A program made the translations under genes and the position numbers. Below are positions 41,824 through 49,903 of a DNA stretch of 64,000 bases, piece after piece. Positions within the stretch are counted from its first letter, which is position 1. Every line of letters begins with the position of its first letter. Below the pieces are notes generated by a model. That model did not search any database, was not told the origin of the DNA, and was given only the letters and a program-made list of their open reading frames with translations. The stretch is from CAVVSD01 sp963837655 (GTDB lineage Bacteria; Actinomycetota; Thermoleophilia; Solirubrobacterales; Solirubrobacteraceae): contig CAWIOK010000001.1 of the NCBI GenBank assembly GCA_963837655.1, forward strand, positions 1-64,000, in the 5' to 3' direction.

Positions 41824-42456
41824 ATGGCGCACACTGCGCTCTCGAGCCGTTCGCGGCTGCTCCTCGCCCCTGCGCTGACACTGGCGCTGGCAGCTCCGCT
41901 CGTGCTGACGTCGACCGCGTCGGCCTGCTGGTGCCCGACGGGCATGCATGAGTCGGCCCCTGGTACGGACACCTGCGTCACCGACACGCCGAGTACCGGC
42001 ACGGTGACCCCGCCCCCCACGACGCCTGAGCAGCCTCCGGCGGACACGACCCCCGCCACGGAGACCCCGGCCCCGGCCGAGACCCCCGCGCCCGTCCCGG
42101 TGACGCCCGCCGTGGAGACCCCCGCTCCGGCTCCGGCGCCTGCGCCGGCCCCCGCCCCGGCTCCCACGCCTGCACCGTCGATCGCGGCCGTTGCCCCGGT
42201 CGCGACGCCCGTCGCAGCTGAGGAGGGCGCGGTGCTCGGCGAGCACGTCGCCTCCAAGCCACACAAGGCGACCAAGAAGGCCGCCGCGAAGCCGGCCACG
42301 CAGTCCGCGGCCCCGGCGACCGCCGTCGCATCGGCCCCGGTCGAGTCCGCGACCGGCGAGCTGCCGTTCACCGGCCTCGACACCGGCCTCGTCGCGATCA
42401 TGGGCGCGAGCCTGCTGGGCGGAGGCCTCGTCCTGCGCCGTCGCACGCAGCAGTAG
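41824..42456 (+). CDS. Pro-rich sortase-substrate-like (LPFTG) surface protein, 210 aa
   Basis: The ATG at 41824 is 7 bases from AAGGAGG; an out-of-frame ATG at 41819 is ignored. A signal peptide (LAAPLVLTSTASAC) leads to a short Cys-containing segment (ACWCPTGMHESAPGTDTC), then a long Pro/Ala/Thr/Glu spacer, a Lys-rich stretch, and the C-terminal cell-wall sorting signal: LPFTG, a hydrophobic helix (LVAIMGASLLGGGLVL) and RRR. It is probably attached to peptidoglycan by sortase. Function unknown; the leader RNA suggests post-transcriptional control. Confidence 0.82.
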   Translation: MAHTALSSRSRLLLAPALTLALAAPLVLTSTASACWCPTGMHESAPGTDTCVTDTPSTGTVTPPPTTPEQPPADTTPATETPAPAETPAPVPVTPAVETPAPAPAPAPAPAPAPTPAPSIAAVAPVATPVAAEEGAVLGEHVASKPHKATKKAAAKPATQSAAPATAVASAPVESATGELPFTGLDTGLVAIMGASLLGGGLVLRRRTQQ

Positions 42457-42522
42457 AGCCCCGACCTCACACCTGCCTGGCACGACGGCCACCCGCCTGA
42501 GCGGGTGGCCGTCCGCCTTCGG

Positions 42523-43092
42523 TCACGGAGTCCGCGACGACCCGGTGACGTCGCGGACCCCGATCGGCCGGGCGGGCACGCCGCCGACCGTGACGCCCGG
42601 CTCCACGTCGCGCGTCACGACGGCGTTCGCGCCCGCGGCCGAGCGGTCGCCCATCGTCACCGGCCCGAAGACCTTCGCCCCCGGCGCCAGGTAGACCCAG
42701 TCGCCGAACCGGGGTGAGGCCCCCTTCTCCTCCCCGATCGTCACGCCCTGGCTGAGCGTGAGGTTCGGGCCCGCGACGACGCCGGGCCCGACGAAGATGC
42801 CGCCGAAGTGCACGATGAAGAAGCCGGGGCCGATGTCGGCGTCGGTCGAGATCGAGATCCCGGCGACGATCTCCATGCTCTTTCGGGTGAGCATCGTCAG
42901 CGGCTTGAGCAGCAGCCTCGCCGGTGCCGGCAGGGTCCGTGCCCAGCGTCGCAGGCGGTACTCGACGACCGCCCATGCGCCGAGCGCGTCGAGGAAGCCG
43001 AGCAGGATCGTGCGTGTGCTCCACTGCGCGTCCTCGTAGCGACCGCCAGGGTCGGTCAGCCGCAGCAGATCGGCCCGCAGGACGCCCTGCAT
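42523..43092 (-). CDS. Serine O-acetyltransferase-like hexapeptide protein, 189 aa
   Basis: Left-handed beta-helix repeats are visible (ISISTDADIGPGFFIVHFGG, VVAGPNLTLSQGVTIGEEKG, APGAKVFGPVTMGDRSAAGA, VTVGGVPARPIG), in the order of CysE/serine acetyltransferases, with the acetyl-CoA His in IVHFGG. The N-terminal helical domain is shorter than that of E. coli CysE. It may acetylate serine for cysteine synthesis or another sugar/amino acid. It is downstream of the M23 gene by 3 bases, on the same strand. Confidence 0.8.
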   Translation of the reverse strand: MQGVLRADLLRLTDPGGRYEDAQWSTRTILLGFLDALGAWAVVEYRLRRWARTLPAPARLLLKPLTMLTRKSMEIVAGISISTDADIGPGFFIVHFGGIFVGPGVVAGPNLTLSQGVTIGEEKGASPRFGDWVYLAPGAKVFGPVTMGDRSAAGANAVVTRDVEPGVTVGGVPARPIGVRDVTGSSRTP

Positions 43093-43095
43093 GCG

Positions 43096-43947
43096 TCAGG
43101 CTCCGGGTAGGGCCTTCAACAGCGGGAGCGGGTCCAGCGGCTCGCCACCCTCGTACCAGCCGGGCGCCGTCCAGTACTCGAAGTGCAGGTGACAGCCCTG
43201 CGCGTCGCCTGTGTCGCCCACGATCCCGATCGGCTGGCCCGCCGCCACCGGTGTGCCCACCGTGAGCGGCGACGGCTCGGCCATGTGCATGTACGCCTCC
43301 GAGCCGCCGTCGGCCATCTGGATCACGATGTAGTTGCCGGCGCGGGCCTCGACGTCGACGTGCTGCACCGTCCCCGGATGCGCCGAGACGAGCAGCGTCC
43401 CGCACTTCGCGAAGACGTCCTGGCCCTCGTGACCGCGCGCCCCGCCGAAGCGCTGGACGGCGGACATGCCGATCTCGTGCTTGCCCGCGACCGGGAAGAC
43501 CGCAGGGCCGCCGATGGCGGTGCGCAGCACCGGCAGCGCCGGGACGCGGAGCATCGGGCCCCTCCGCGAGACCCCCGCCGCCTTCGAGCGCACCTGCACG
43601 AGGCCGGTCTTCGCGCCGTCCGGCACCTGCACCAGCAGCCGGCGTGGCGATTGCTCGGTCGGTGGGGCGACCTTGTCGTCCGCCGCGCCCCTGGCGCCGC
43701 GGAAGATCACGAGCTGGACGTCGTCGAGCGCGATGCCGCGCAGCTTGAGCACCTGCCCGGTCGCGCACCGGGCGGTGCGGCCCTCGGCGCAGACGAGCCG
43801 CTGCACGACCGGCCGCTCCTGCGTCGTCGCGCCGCCCGCCGAGGACGATGCCGCGGCGCCGTCCCGCGCTCGCGCTCGCGCTAACCTGGCGCCGCGCACC
43901 AGAGCGCAGCGACTCCACCGAGGACGGCGAGCGATCGGGCGAACCAC
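43096..43947 (-). CDS. M23 family peptidase with N-terminal IPT-like domain, probable 5' frame problem, 283 aa
   Basis: The peptidase domain has GGARGHEGQDVF (HxxxD zinc ligands) and GCHLHFEYW (HxH), the LytM signature, so it should cut peptidoglycan or be its inactive scaffold; all ligands are present. Residues 45-140 form an IPT/TIG-like beta domain (CAEGRTARCATGQVLKLRG). The frame as called begins with an Arg-rich N terminus. A classic signal peptide (RQSWFARSLAVLGGVAALWC) is read from TTG 43958 in another frame, ending at a stop at about 43881. An indel between 43880 and 43905 would join them. Confidence 0.75.
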   Translation of the reverse strand: MVRPIARRPRWSRCALVRGARLARARARDGAAASSSAGGATTQERPVVQRLVCAEGRTARCATGQVLKLRGIALDDVQLVIFRGARGAADDKVAPPTEQSPRRLLVQVPDGAKTGLVQVRSKAAGVSRRGPMLRVPALPVLRTAIGGPAVFPVAGKHEIGMSAVQRFGGARGHEGQDVFAKCGTLLVSAHPGTVQHVDVEARAGNYIVIQMADGGSEAYMHMAEPSPLTVGTPVAAGQPIGIVGDTGDAQGCHLHFEYWTAPGWYEGGEPLDPLPLLKALPGA

Positions 43948-44012
43948 GACTGGCGCAATGGACGAACTCCCTGTCGGCTGTACTGGTGCCTACGGGGTGA
44001 GCTGTCGGGCTC

Positions 44013-44028
44013 GCGCGGTACTCCGCGC
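44013..44028. other. 6-bp hairpin in the M23 upstream region
   Basis: GCGCGG-TACT-CCGCGC, perfect, inside the 200-base gap upstream of the M23 gene. No other gene is seen in this gap apart from a GTATACGAA copy (44123-44131) shared with the GntR promoter. Confidence 0.3.
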
Positions 44029-44151
44029 TACGACGTACGACGTCGTCGATTCGCCCCTACGACCTGGTTCCCCCGCCCCGCTGACCCTGAGGTGCAGCGA
44101 GCTCGGCGATACGGCGCGGCAAGTATACGAATCGTGACGGCGGGAAGGAGA

Positions 44152-44457
44152 TCAGCCGCGCCGCATGAGCCGCCCGACGGCGGCCATGAGCTCATCCGTG
44201 CGGTCGGCCTGCTGCTCGCCCTCGGAGTTGATCACGCAGCTGCGCGCGTGATCGTCGAGGAGGCCGAGCGCGACCTTGTCCAGCGCGGCCTGCACCGCGC
44301 TGATCTGCGTGAGCACGTCGATGCAGTACCGGTCGTCGTCCACCATGCGCCCGATGCCGCGGACCTGGCCCTCGATGCGGGCCAGCCGCTTCGCGAGCTG
44401 CTCCTTGGAGGCCGTGTAGCCGCGGACGGGAGGAGCGTGATCGGCGTGCGTGCTCAT
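44152..44457 (-). CDS. CsoR/RcnR-like metal-sensing repressor, 101 aa
   Basis: The four-helix DUF156 fold is recognised by KEQLAKRLARIEGQVRGIGR. The Cu(I) triad is intact: Cys in DDRYCIDVLTQ, then His and Cys in LDDHARSCV, as in CsoR. It should release DNA on copper binding (or on persulfide, as in CstR). It starts by ATGA overlap with the GntR stop. No copper transporter or rhodanese is adjacent, so its targets are elsewhere. Confidence 0.88.
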   Translation of the reverse strand: MSTHADHAPPVRGYTASKEQLAKRLARIEGQVRGIGRMVDDDRYCIDVLTQISAVQAALDKVALGLLDDHARSCVINSEGEQQADRTDELMAAVGRLMRRG

Positions 44458-45161
44458 GCGTCGATTCTAGCGGTACCCCCCAGGGGCATCGCATCGGGGT
44501 CCTGCTGCGCGCGCCACGCGCGGAAGCTCTCGACGGTGTGCAGCTTGTGCTCGCGTGCGGCGGCCTCGATCGCGCCGGAATCCGCGTCGGCCGCGAGCAG
44601 CCGGATGAGGGTGCGGTGCTCAGCCACCGACGCTGCCCCCCGGTAGGGGATCTGCACGAAGACCGTGCGGCGGATGGCGTCGAGCCGGCGCGTCACGCCG
44701 TTCACCAACTCGACGAGCGCGGTGTTCGGGCAGCGCTCGAGGATGACCGCGTGGAACTCGTGGTTCAGGCGCCCGAAGCGCAGCGTGTCCAGCGTCTCCA
44801 TCGCGCCGACCATGCGGTCGGTGATCTCGGCCAGCAGCTGCAGCTCGTCGGGCCCGATGAACGGGGCGGCCTCGGCGGTCGCGTAGCCCTCGAGCACCGC
44901 GAGGACGGTCATCTCCTCATCGAAGACCCCGGGCTCGGCCGGTGCGACCTGGGCGCCGACGTTGGGCCGGAACACGACGAGGCCCTCAGCCTCGAGGCGG
45001 CGGATCGCCTCGCGGACGGGCAGCGCGGACACGCCGAACTCCTCGGCCAGCGCGTCGATGACGATCCGGAAGCCGGGCACGTAGGTGCCCGCGAGGATCC
45101 GCTCGCGCACATCCTGGTAGACCCGCTCCTGCTTCGTGGGCCCGCTGCGGCTCGTCGGCAT
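44454..45161 (-). CDS. GntR family regulator, FadR/FCD type, 235 aa
   Basis: The start at 45161 (MPTSRSGPTKQERVYQDVRE) precedes the winged helix: GFRIVIDALAEEFGVSALPV, REAIRRLEAEGLVVFRPNVG. The C-terminal FCD domain has LRFGRLNHEFHAVILERCPN and VAEHRTLIRLLAADADSGAI, whose His residues bind metal and the effector acid. It is coupled to CsoR (ATGA) and divergent from the EamA transporter, with a palindrome between them. Confidence 0.9.
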   Translation of the reverse strand: MPTSRSGPTKQERVYQDVRERILAGTYVPGFRIVIDALAEEFGVSALPVREAIRRLEAEGLVVFRPNVGAQVAPAEPGVFDEEMTVLAVLEGYATAEAAPFIGPDELQLLAEITDRMVGAMETLDTLRFGRLNHEFHAVILERCPNTALVELVNGVTRRLDAIRRTVFVQIPYRGAASVAEHRTLIRLLAADADSGAIEAAAREHKLHTVESFRAWRAQQDPDAMPLGGTARIDA

Positions 45162-45189
45162 ACCGGGGACAGTCTGGCACGCACGGCAG

Positions 45190-45199
45190 TCGTATACGA
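45190..45199. promoter_or_regulatory. 10-bp palindrome in the GntR/EamA divergent promoter
   Basis: TCGTATACGA has the GT..AC half-site geometry of FadR-type operators and lies 29 bases upstream of the GntR ATG. The 9-mer GTATACGAA recurs at 44123-44131 upstream of the M23 gene. Candidate autoregulatory site. Confidence 0.45.
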
Positions 45200-45226
45200 A
45201 GCCGTGTATCCGGGAATGAGCCGCCC

Positions 45227-46060
45227 GTGTCGCCCGGTGTCCTCGCCCTCGTGCTGCTCGCGGCCTGCGCGCACGCGGCCTGGAACTTCCTCGCCAAGGG
45301 CGCGCAGGGCGGCGCGGCGTTCGTCTGGCTGACCACCGTCGCGTCGGCCGTGCTGTACGCACCCGTCCTGCTCGGCGGCATCGACCTGGACCCGGCGGCG
45401 ATCGTCCTCATGGTGGGCAGCGGAGTCCTCCACGCGGTGTACTTCGTGCTGCTCCAGCGCGGCTACGCGACCGGCGACCTGTCGCTCGTGTACCCACTGG
45501 CGCGCGGGACGGGCCCGCTGCTGTCGACGGTCGCGGCGATCGCGCTGCTCGGCGAGCGGCCGAGCCCGCTGGCGATCGCGGGCGCGGCGGTGATCGTCGG
45601 CGCCGTCTTCTCGCTCGCCGCGCGCCCGCAGGGCGACGCGAGGGCGGCGATCGTGTTCGCGGTGCTGACCGGGGTCGCGATCGCCGGCTACACGCTCTGG
45701 GACAAGCAGGCGGTGGACGGGCACGACCTCGACCCGCTCACGTACTACTGGGGCACCAACCTGGCCAACCTCCTCTGCATCACGCCGTGGATCCTCTGGC
45801 ACCGCGACCGGGTCGCACTGGCCTGGACGACGTCGCGGTGGCGCGCCGCGGCGGTCGGCCTGCTGAGTCCGACCGCGTACGTGCTGGTGCTCTACGCCCT
45901 CGTGCACGCCCCGGTGAGCTACGTCGCGCCCGCACGGGAGACGAGCATCCTGCTCGCGACCGGGCTGGGCGTCACGGTGCTCGGCGAGGGAGACGCGCGC
46001 CGCCGCGCCATGGCGGCGGGCGCGATCCTCGTCGGGATCACCCTGCTGGCCCTGGGCTAG
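45227..46060 (+). CDS. EamA/DMT family transporter, 277 aa
   Basis: Ten short membrane helices in two EamA halves: AACAHAAWNFLAKGAQGGAAF starts the first and GVAIAGYTLWDKQAVDG the second; PLARGTGPLLSTVAAIALLGERPS and PTAYVLVLYALVHAPVSYVAPARE are the paired conserved segments. It starts at GTG 45227. DMT proteins export metabolites or amino acids; the substrate is unknown. The divergent GntR gene is the likely regulator. The 3' end overlaps the convergent receiver gene by 23 bases. Confidence 0.87.
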   Translation: MSPGVLALVLLAACAHAAWNFLAKGAQGGAAFVWLTTVASAVLYAPVLLGGIDLDPAAIVLMVGSGVLHAVYFVLLQRGYATGDLSLVYPLARGTGPLLSTVAAIALLGERPSPLAIAGAAVIVGAVFSLAARPQGDARAAIVFAVLTGVAIAGYTLWDKQAVDGHDLDPLTYYWGTNLANLLCITPWILWHRDRVALAWTTSRWRAAAVGLLSPTAYVLVLYALVHAPVSYVAPARETSILLATGLGVTVLGEGDARRRAMAAGAILVGITLLALG

Positions 46061-46466
46061 GGCGCCGCGTCGGCGCCTGGCGCACGAAGCGCCGCCGCCC
46101 GGCCAGGCACTCGCGCACGACCTCGCGCAGCTCATCGGGCGCGGCCGGCTTCAGCAGGAACGCCGAGGCCCCGGCCTGGCGGGCGGTGTGCGCGTCGCGG
46201 GGATCGGCGAGCGACGTCAGCATCACGACCCGCGTGGTGAGATCGGCGTCCTCGCAGATCGCCCGGCACAGCCCCAGGCCACCGCCGCCCGCGAGCACCC
46301 ATTCGCACACCGTGACGGCGGGATGCAGCCTGCGGGCCGCCTCCAGCCCGGTCCGCGCGTCAGTCGCCTCGTGGACCTCGACGCCCAGCTCGGCGAGCGA
46401 CGCCGCGACCGCGCGGCGCGCGACCGCGTCGTCGTCGACGATCAGGATCCGGGACGGCTCAGTCAT
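46038..46466 (-). CDS. Single-domain response-regulator-like protein with Glu at the phosphoacceptor position, 142 aa
   Basis: A receiver fold with the acidic pocket (ILIVDDDAVARRAV), switch Thr/Ser (VVMLTSLADPRDA) and Lys (ASAFLLKPAAPDEL). The third strand reads PAVTVCEWVLAGGGG: Glu stands where the phosphorylated Asp belongs. It would mimic the phosphorylated state or be unphosphorylatable. No output domain follows; the tail is Arg/Pro-rich. The GTG at 46472 is an alternative start. It overlaps the arfB stop and is the last gene of the ligD run. Confidence 0.78.
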   Translation of the reverse strand: MTEPSRILIVDDDAVARRAVAASLAELGVEVHEATDARTGLEAARRLHPAVTVCEWVLAGGGGLGLCRAICEDADLTTRVVMLTSLADPRDAHTARQAGASAFLLKPAAPDELREVVRECLAGRRRFVRQAPTRRPSPGPAG

Positions 46467-46863
46467 CGTCACCCGGCCGGCGCCGTCCTCGCTTGCGCTC
46501 CGCCTGGCGGCGCTTGGCGTCGGCCTTGCGGTGACGCGATGCGGCCGTCGGACGCGTCGGCTGCCGCCGGCGGCGGACCGTGAGGCCGGAGCGCAGCCGC
46601 TCGCGCAGGCGCTCGAGCGCGAGCTCGCGGTTGCGAGCCTGCGACCGGGTCTCCTGGGCCACGGCGGTCACCCTTGGACCGTACCGTGCGCGGAGCCGTC
46701 GACGGTCGTCTTCTCCCAGCACCTGCGACGAATCCAGGTCGAGGGCGACCTCCACGCGGGAGGCCGTGACGTTCGCGTGCTGGCCGCCGGGACCCGAGGA
46801 GCGGGCGGTGCGGATGACCGCCTCGGCCACGAGCCTGTCGAGGAGCTCCTCCGAGGGCCTCAA
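46459..46863 (-). CDS. arfB: Alternative ribosome-rescue factor ArfB (YaeJ-like), 134 aa
   Basis: The catalytic GGQ is in ARSSGPGGQHANVTASRVE, followed by the RF-1 domain and a basic C-terminal tail (RHRKADAKRRQAERKRGRRR) that would enter the mRNA channel of stalled ribosomes. There is no codon-recognition domain, which separates it from RF1/RF2. The start is TTG 46863, whose last two bases begin the ligD stop (TTGA); no ATG or GTG fits. It hydrolyses peptidyl-tRNA on non-stop ribosomes. Confidence 0.85.
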   Translation of the reverse strand: MRPSEELLDRLVAEAVIRTARSSGPGGQHANVTASRVEVALDLDSSQVLGEDDRRRLRARYGPRVTAVAQETRSQARNRELALERLRERLRSGLTVRRRRQPTRPTAASRHRKADAKRRQAERKRGRRRPGDDD

Positions 46864-49250
46864 CGCTTCGGGAGCTCCTGGCGCAGGCTGACGGCGCCCG
46901 CGAACAGATCGCCGTCGCGCTGCACGCGCTCGAGCACCTGGCGCGCGTCGAACACGAGCATCTCCGGGTCGCCCCCCTCCGCGCACGCGCGCACCTCGTC
47001 CCACGCCAGCGGCGTGGACACCGTGGGACGCTCGCGGGCGCGCAGCGAGTACGCGTTGACGGTCGTCTTCTTCTCGTCGTTCTGGCTCCAGTCGACGAGC
47101 ACCTTCCCCGGGCGCAGGCTCTTGGTCATGCGGGACACGACGAGGTCGCCCGCCTGCTGCTCGAGCAGCTCCGCGACCGCCTTCGCGAACGGCTTGGTGT
47201 CCGCGTACGTCACGTCCTCGCCGTTCAGCGGCAGGTAGACCTGCATGCCCTTGTTGCCCGACGTCTTGACGACCGTCTGCAGGCCGAGCCCCTCGAACAT
47301 CCCCTGCAGCCAGAGCGCGACGCGGCAGCACTCCACGATCGTCGCCGGCGGTCCGGGATCGAGATCGAAGACGAGCATCGTCGGGCGCTCGATCGCGGGA
47401 GACCGTGACAGCGACGTGTGCAGCTCCAGGTCGGCGAGGTTGCCCAGCCACACGAGCGTGGGGACGTCTTGCGCGAGCGTGAAGTCGATCGTCTTGCTGT
47501 TCATCTGCACGGTCGTCGTCTGCACCCAGTCGGGGCGGTGCTTGGGCGAGTTCTTCTCGAAGAAGTGCCCGGCGTCGACGCCGTTGGGATAGCGCTTGAG
47601 CGTCAGCGGCCGCCCGTGGAGGTGCGGCAGCAGCACAGGCGCGATGTGCACGAGGTACTCGATGACGTCGCGCTTGGTGAAGCCGGTCTCGGGATACAGG
47701 ACCTTGTCGAGGTTGGTGACGCGCAGGACGCGGTCCTCGACCGTGACCTCCGTGCCGCCGCGGACGGGCCGCCCGGCGTCGAGGAAGGCTGCGGGGGGCA
47801 CGGGCACATCCTCGCGCAGGCCCTTGTAGGACGGTGCACGAAGCACACCATCCGATGTCCACTCGATGAACTCGACGTCGGCGATGTAGCGCGGCTCGAC
47901 GAGCACGGCTCCGCGAGGCGGCTTCGGGCCTGCCGTCCAGGGGACCTCGTCGCGGACGAGCGGGGTGAGCAGGCCGGACAGCCGGTCGAGCTCGCGGTCG
48001 GTGAAGCCGGTACCGACCCGGCCCGCGTAGCGCAGGTGGCCGTCCTCCTCCACCGCGACGAGCAGCGCGCCGATCGTCTCGCGGCGGCGGCCCTCCCCCG
48101 GCATCCAGCCGCACACCACGACGTCGGTGCGCCGGACGTTCTTGATCTTGCGCCACGTGGCCGAGCGCCGCCCCGGCTCGTACGGGCTGTCCAGCCGCTT
48201 GGCGACGATCCCCTCCAGGCCCTGCGCGCGCGTGGCCGCCTGCAGATCGCGCCCGTCGCCGGCGATGTAGTCGGGCACCTGCCAGTTGGAGCCCTTCAGA
48301 TCCAGCCCCTCGAGCAGCTCGCGCCGGTCCGTGTAGGGCAGACCCATGACCGAGTGCCCGTCCAGCCAGAGCAGGTCGAAGATGACGTAGGCGACGGGGG
48401 ACTCCTTCGAGAGCCGCTTCGCCTGTGCCTCCGACGCGATGTGCATCCGGTGCTGGAGGCGGCCGAAGCTCGGACGCCCCTGGTCGTCGAACGCGACGAT
48501 CTCGCCGTCGAGGATCGCGCTGTGCGAGCTCAGCGCGCGGTTGAGCCGGTGCAGCTCGGGATAGCGCTTGGTGATGTCGTTGCCCGACCGGGCCTCCAGG
48601 CGCAGGCGGCCTGGCTCGGAGTAGGCGAGGGCGCGGACACCGTCCCACTTCACCTCGAAGGCCCAGCGCTGCGGATCCGAGGGGAGGTCGGAGAGACGAG
48701 CGAGCATCGGGACGACCTTGTCCGGGATCGGCTCCCGGTCCGGGTCCTCAGCCGGATCCATCCGGTGGATCATCCAGTCCTTGCCCGGCGGCTCGCCCTT
48801 GCGCTTGTGCAGCGGGAACAGGCCGTAGCGGCCACGCAGGCGCTCGCCGTGGAAGGTGATCTCGACCTTGGAGTCGTCGAACTTGTGCGTCTCGTAGGTC
48901 CCCCGGTCCCAGATGCGCATCGTCCCGGCGCCGTAGCTGCCCTTGGGGATGTCGCCCTCCCACTCCAGGTACTCGAGCGGGTGGTCCTCGGTGTGGATCG
49001 CCATCCGGTTGCTCTTGGGGTCCTCCGGGATCCCGTTGGGGACCGCCCAGGAGACCGCGACGCCGTCGTGCTCCAGGCGCAGGTCCCAGTGCAGGCGGGT
49101 CGCGTGATGCTCCTGCACAACGAACCTGGGGAGGACTTCGTCCTCCCTCGGCGATGCGGCGCCGGGCGCCGCATCGTCGGGCGTCGCGGCAGGCTCGGGG
49201 GTCGCCTTCCGACGCTTGGCGCGGTAGCTGCCGAGGCGGTCTTCGGCCAC
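46860..49250 (-). CDS. ligD: Multifunctional NHEJ DNA ligase LigD (PE-LIG-POL order), 796 aa
   Basis: Residues 35-165 are the 3'-phosphoesterase domain (VVQEHHATRLHWDLRLEHDG). Residues 180-480 are the ATP-dependent ligase with the adenylated Lys at 201 (FEVKWDGVRAL) and the OB part (GTGFTDRELDRLSGLL). Residues 500-780 are the primase-polymerase domain (LYPETGFTKRDVIEYLVHIA, MLVFDLDPGPPATI). Mycobacterial LigD has POL first; this order is that of Pseudomonas-like or other bacterial forms with POL last (PE-LIG-POL). No ku gene is in the window. It lies between two receiver genes. Confidence 0.93.
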   Translation of the reverse strand: MAEDRLGSYRAKRRKATPEPAATPDDAAPGAASPREDEVLPRFVVQEHHATRLHWDLRLEHDGVAVSWAVPNGIPEDPKSNRMAIHTEDHPLEYLEWEGDIPKGSYGAGTMRIWDRGTYETHKFDDSKVEITFHGERLRGRYGLFPLHKRKGEPPGKDWMIHRMDPAEDPDREPIPDKVVPMLARLSDLPSDPQRWAFEVKWDGVRALAYSEPGRLRLEARSGNDITKRYPELHRLNRALSSHSAILDGEIVAFDDQGRPSFGRLQHRMHIASEAQAKRLSKESPVAYVIFDLLWLDGHSVMGLPYTDRRELLEGLDLKGSNWQVPDYIAGDGRDLQAATRAQGLEGIVAKRLDSPYEPGRRSATWRKIKNVRRTDVVVCGWMPGEGRRRETIGALLVAVEEDGHLRYAGRVGTGFTDRELDRLSGLLTPLVRDEVPWTAGPKPPRGAVLVEPRYIADVEFIEWTSDGVLRAPSYKGLREDVPVPPAAFLDAGRPVRGGTEVTVEDRVLRVTNLDKVLYPETGFTKRDVIEYLVHIAPVLLPHLHGRPLTLKRYPNGVDAGHFFEKNSPKHRPDWVQTTTVQMNSKTIDFTLAQDVPTLVWLGNLADLELHTSLSRSPAIERPTMLVFDLDPGPPATIVECCRVALWLQGMFEGLGLQTVVKTSGNKGMQVYLPLNGEDVTYADTKPFAKAVAELLEQQAGDLVVSRMTKSLRPGKVLVDWSQNDEKKTTVNAYSLRARERPTVSTPLAWDEVRACAEGGDPEMLVFDARQVLERVQRDGDLFAGAVSLRQELPKR

Positions 49251-49255
49251 CCGGG

Positions 49256-49606
49256 TCAGCGGGTCGCGTCCACGCGGCGCAGGACGGCCTCGAGCTCGTC
49301 GAAGCTCGCGTCCTTCGTCACGTGGGCGGAGATGCGCTCGTCCTCCGCGCGCGCTCCGGCCAGGCCGGAGAGCACGATGACGCGCGCGCTGGGCGCCGCG
49401 TCGAGGATCTCGCCGACGAGATCGGTCCCGAAGTCGGGCGCGATCGCGTCGAGCAGGACAACGTCGGGCTGTGTCTCCCCGATGCCGGCCAGCACCGACG
49501 CGCGGTCGCCGGCGCCACCCACGAGCTCGATGTCGTCGCGCCCGTCGAGTGAGAGCTCGGTCAGGCGCCGGTACGCATCGGAGTCGTCACAGTGGAACAC
49601 CCGCAT
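49256..49606 (-). CDS. Single-domain response regulator, 116 aa
   Basis: A complete receiver: VFHCDDSDAYRRL acidic pocket, phosphoacceptor Asp in DVVLLDAIAPDFG, Ser in VIVLSGLAG and Lys in AHVTKDASFDELEAVL. There is no output domain. It starts 24 bases after the sulfur-carrier stop and ends 5 bases before ligD. No histidine kinase is nearby. It could signal by protein contact only. Confidence 0.85.
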   Translation of the reverse strand: MRVFHCDDSDAYRRLTELSLDGRDDIELVGGAGDRASVLAGIGETQPDVVLLDAIAPDFGTDLVGEILDAAPSARVIVLSGLAGARAEDERISAHVTKDASFDELEAVLRRVDATR

Positions 49607-49630
49607 CCGAGCGAGTTTGCCACATTTGTG

Positions 49631-49903
49631 TCATCCGCCGGCGACGGCGGGGAGGATGGTCAGCTGCCCACCCTCGCCGATGGGCGTCTGAAGCCCGTCG
49701 AGCGTGCGTACGTCCTCGTCGTCGAGGTACACGTTCACGAACCTGCGCAGATCCCCGTCCTGCATGAGCCGGTCGCGCAGCTCGCCGTGCTCGGCGAAGA
49801 GGGACTCCAGCGCCTCACCCACCGTCGCGCCCGTGACCTGCGCCGTCGCCTGCCCACCCGCGACGGCCCGCAGCTGGGTGGGCAGCTTCACCGTGATCGC
49901 CAT
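49631..49903 (-). CDS. MoaD/ThiS-type sulfur-carrier protein (CysO-like), 90 aa
   Basis: A beta-grasp ubiquitin-like protein: AITVKLPTQLRAVAGG, ATVGEALESLFAEHGELRDR, FVNVYLDDEDVRTLDGLQTP, and a C-terminal AVAGG whose last Gly would be activated as thiocarboxylate. CysO of Mycobacterium delivers sulfur to the PLP enzyme CysM. Here the partner in the same transcript is the thrC-like gene, whose stop overlaps this start (TGATG). An MoaD role is less likely without other moa genes. Confidence 0.85.
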   Translation of the reverse strand: MAITVKLPTQLRAVAGGQATAQVTGATVGEALESLFAEHGELRDRLMQDGDLRRFVNVYLDDEDVRTLDGLQTPIGEGGQLTILPAVAGG

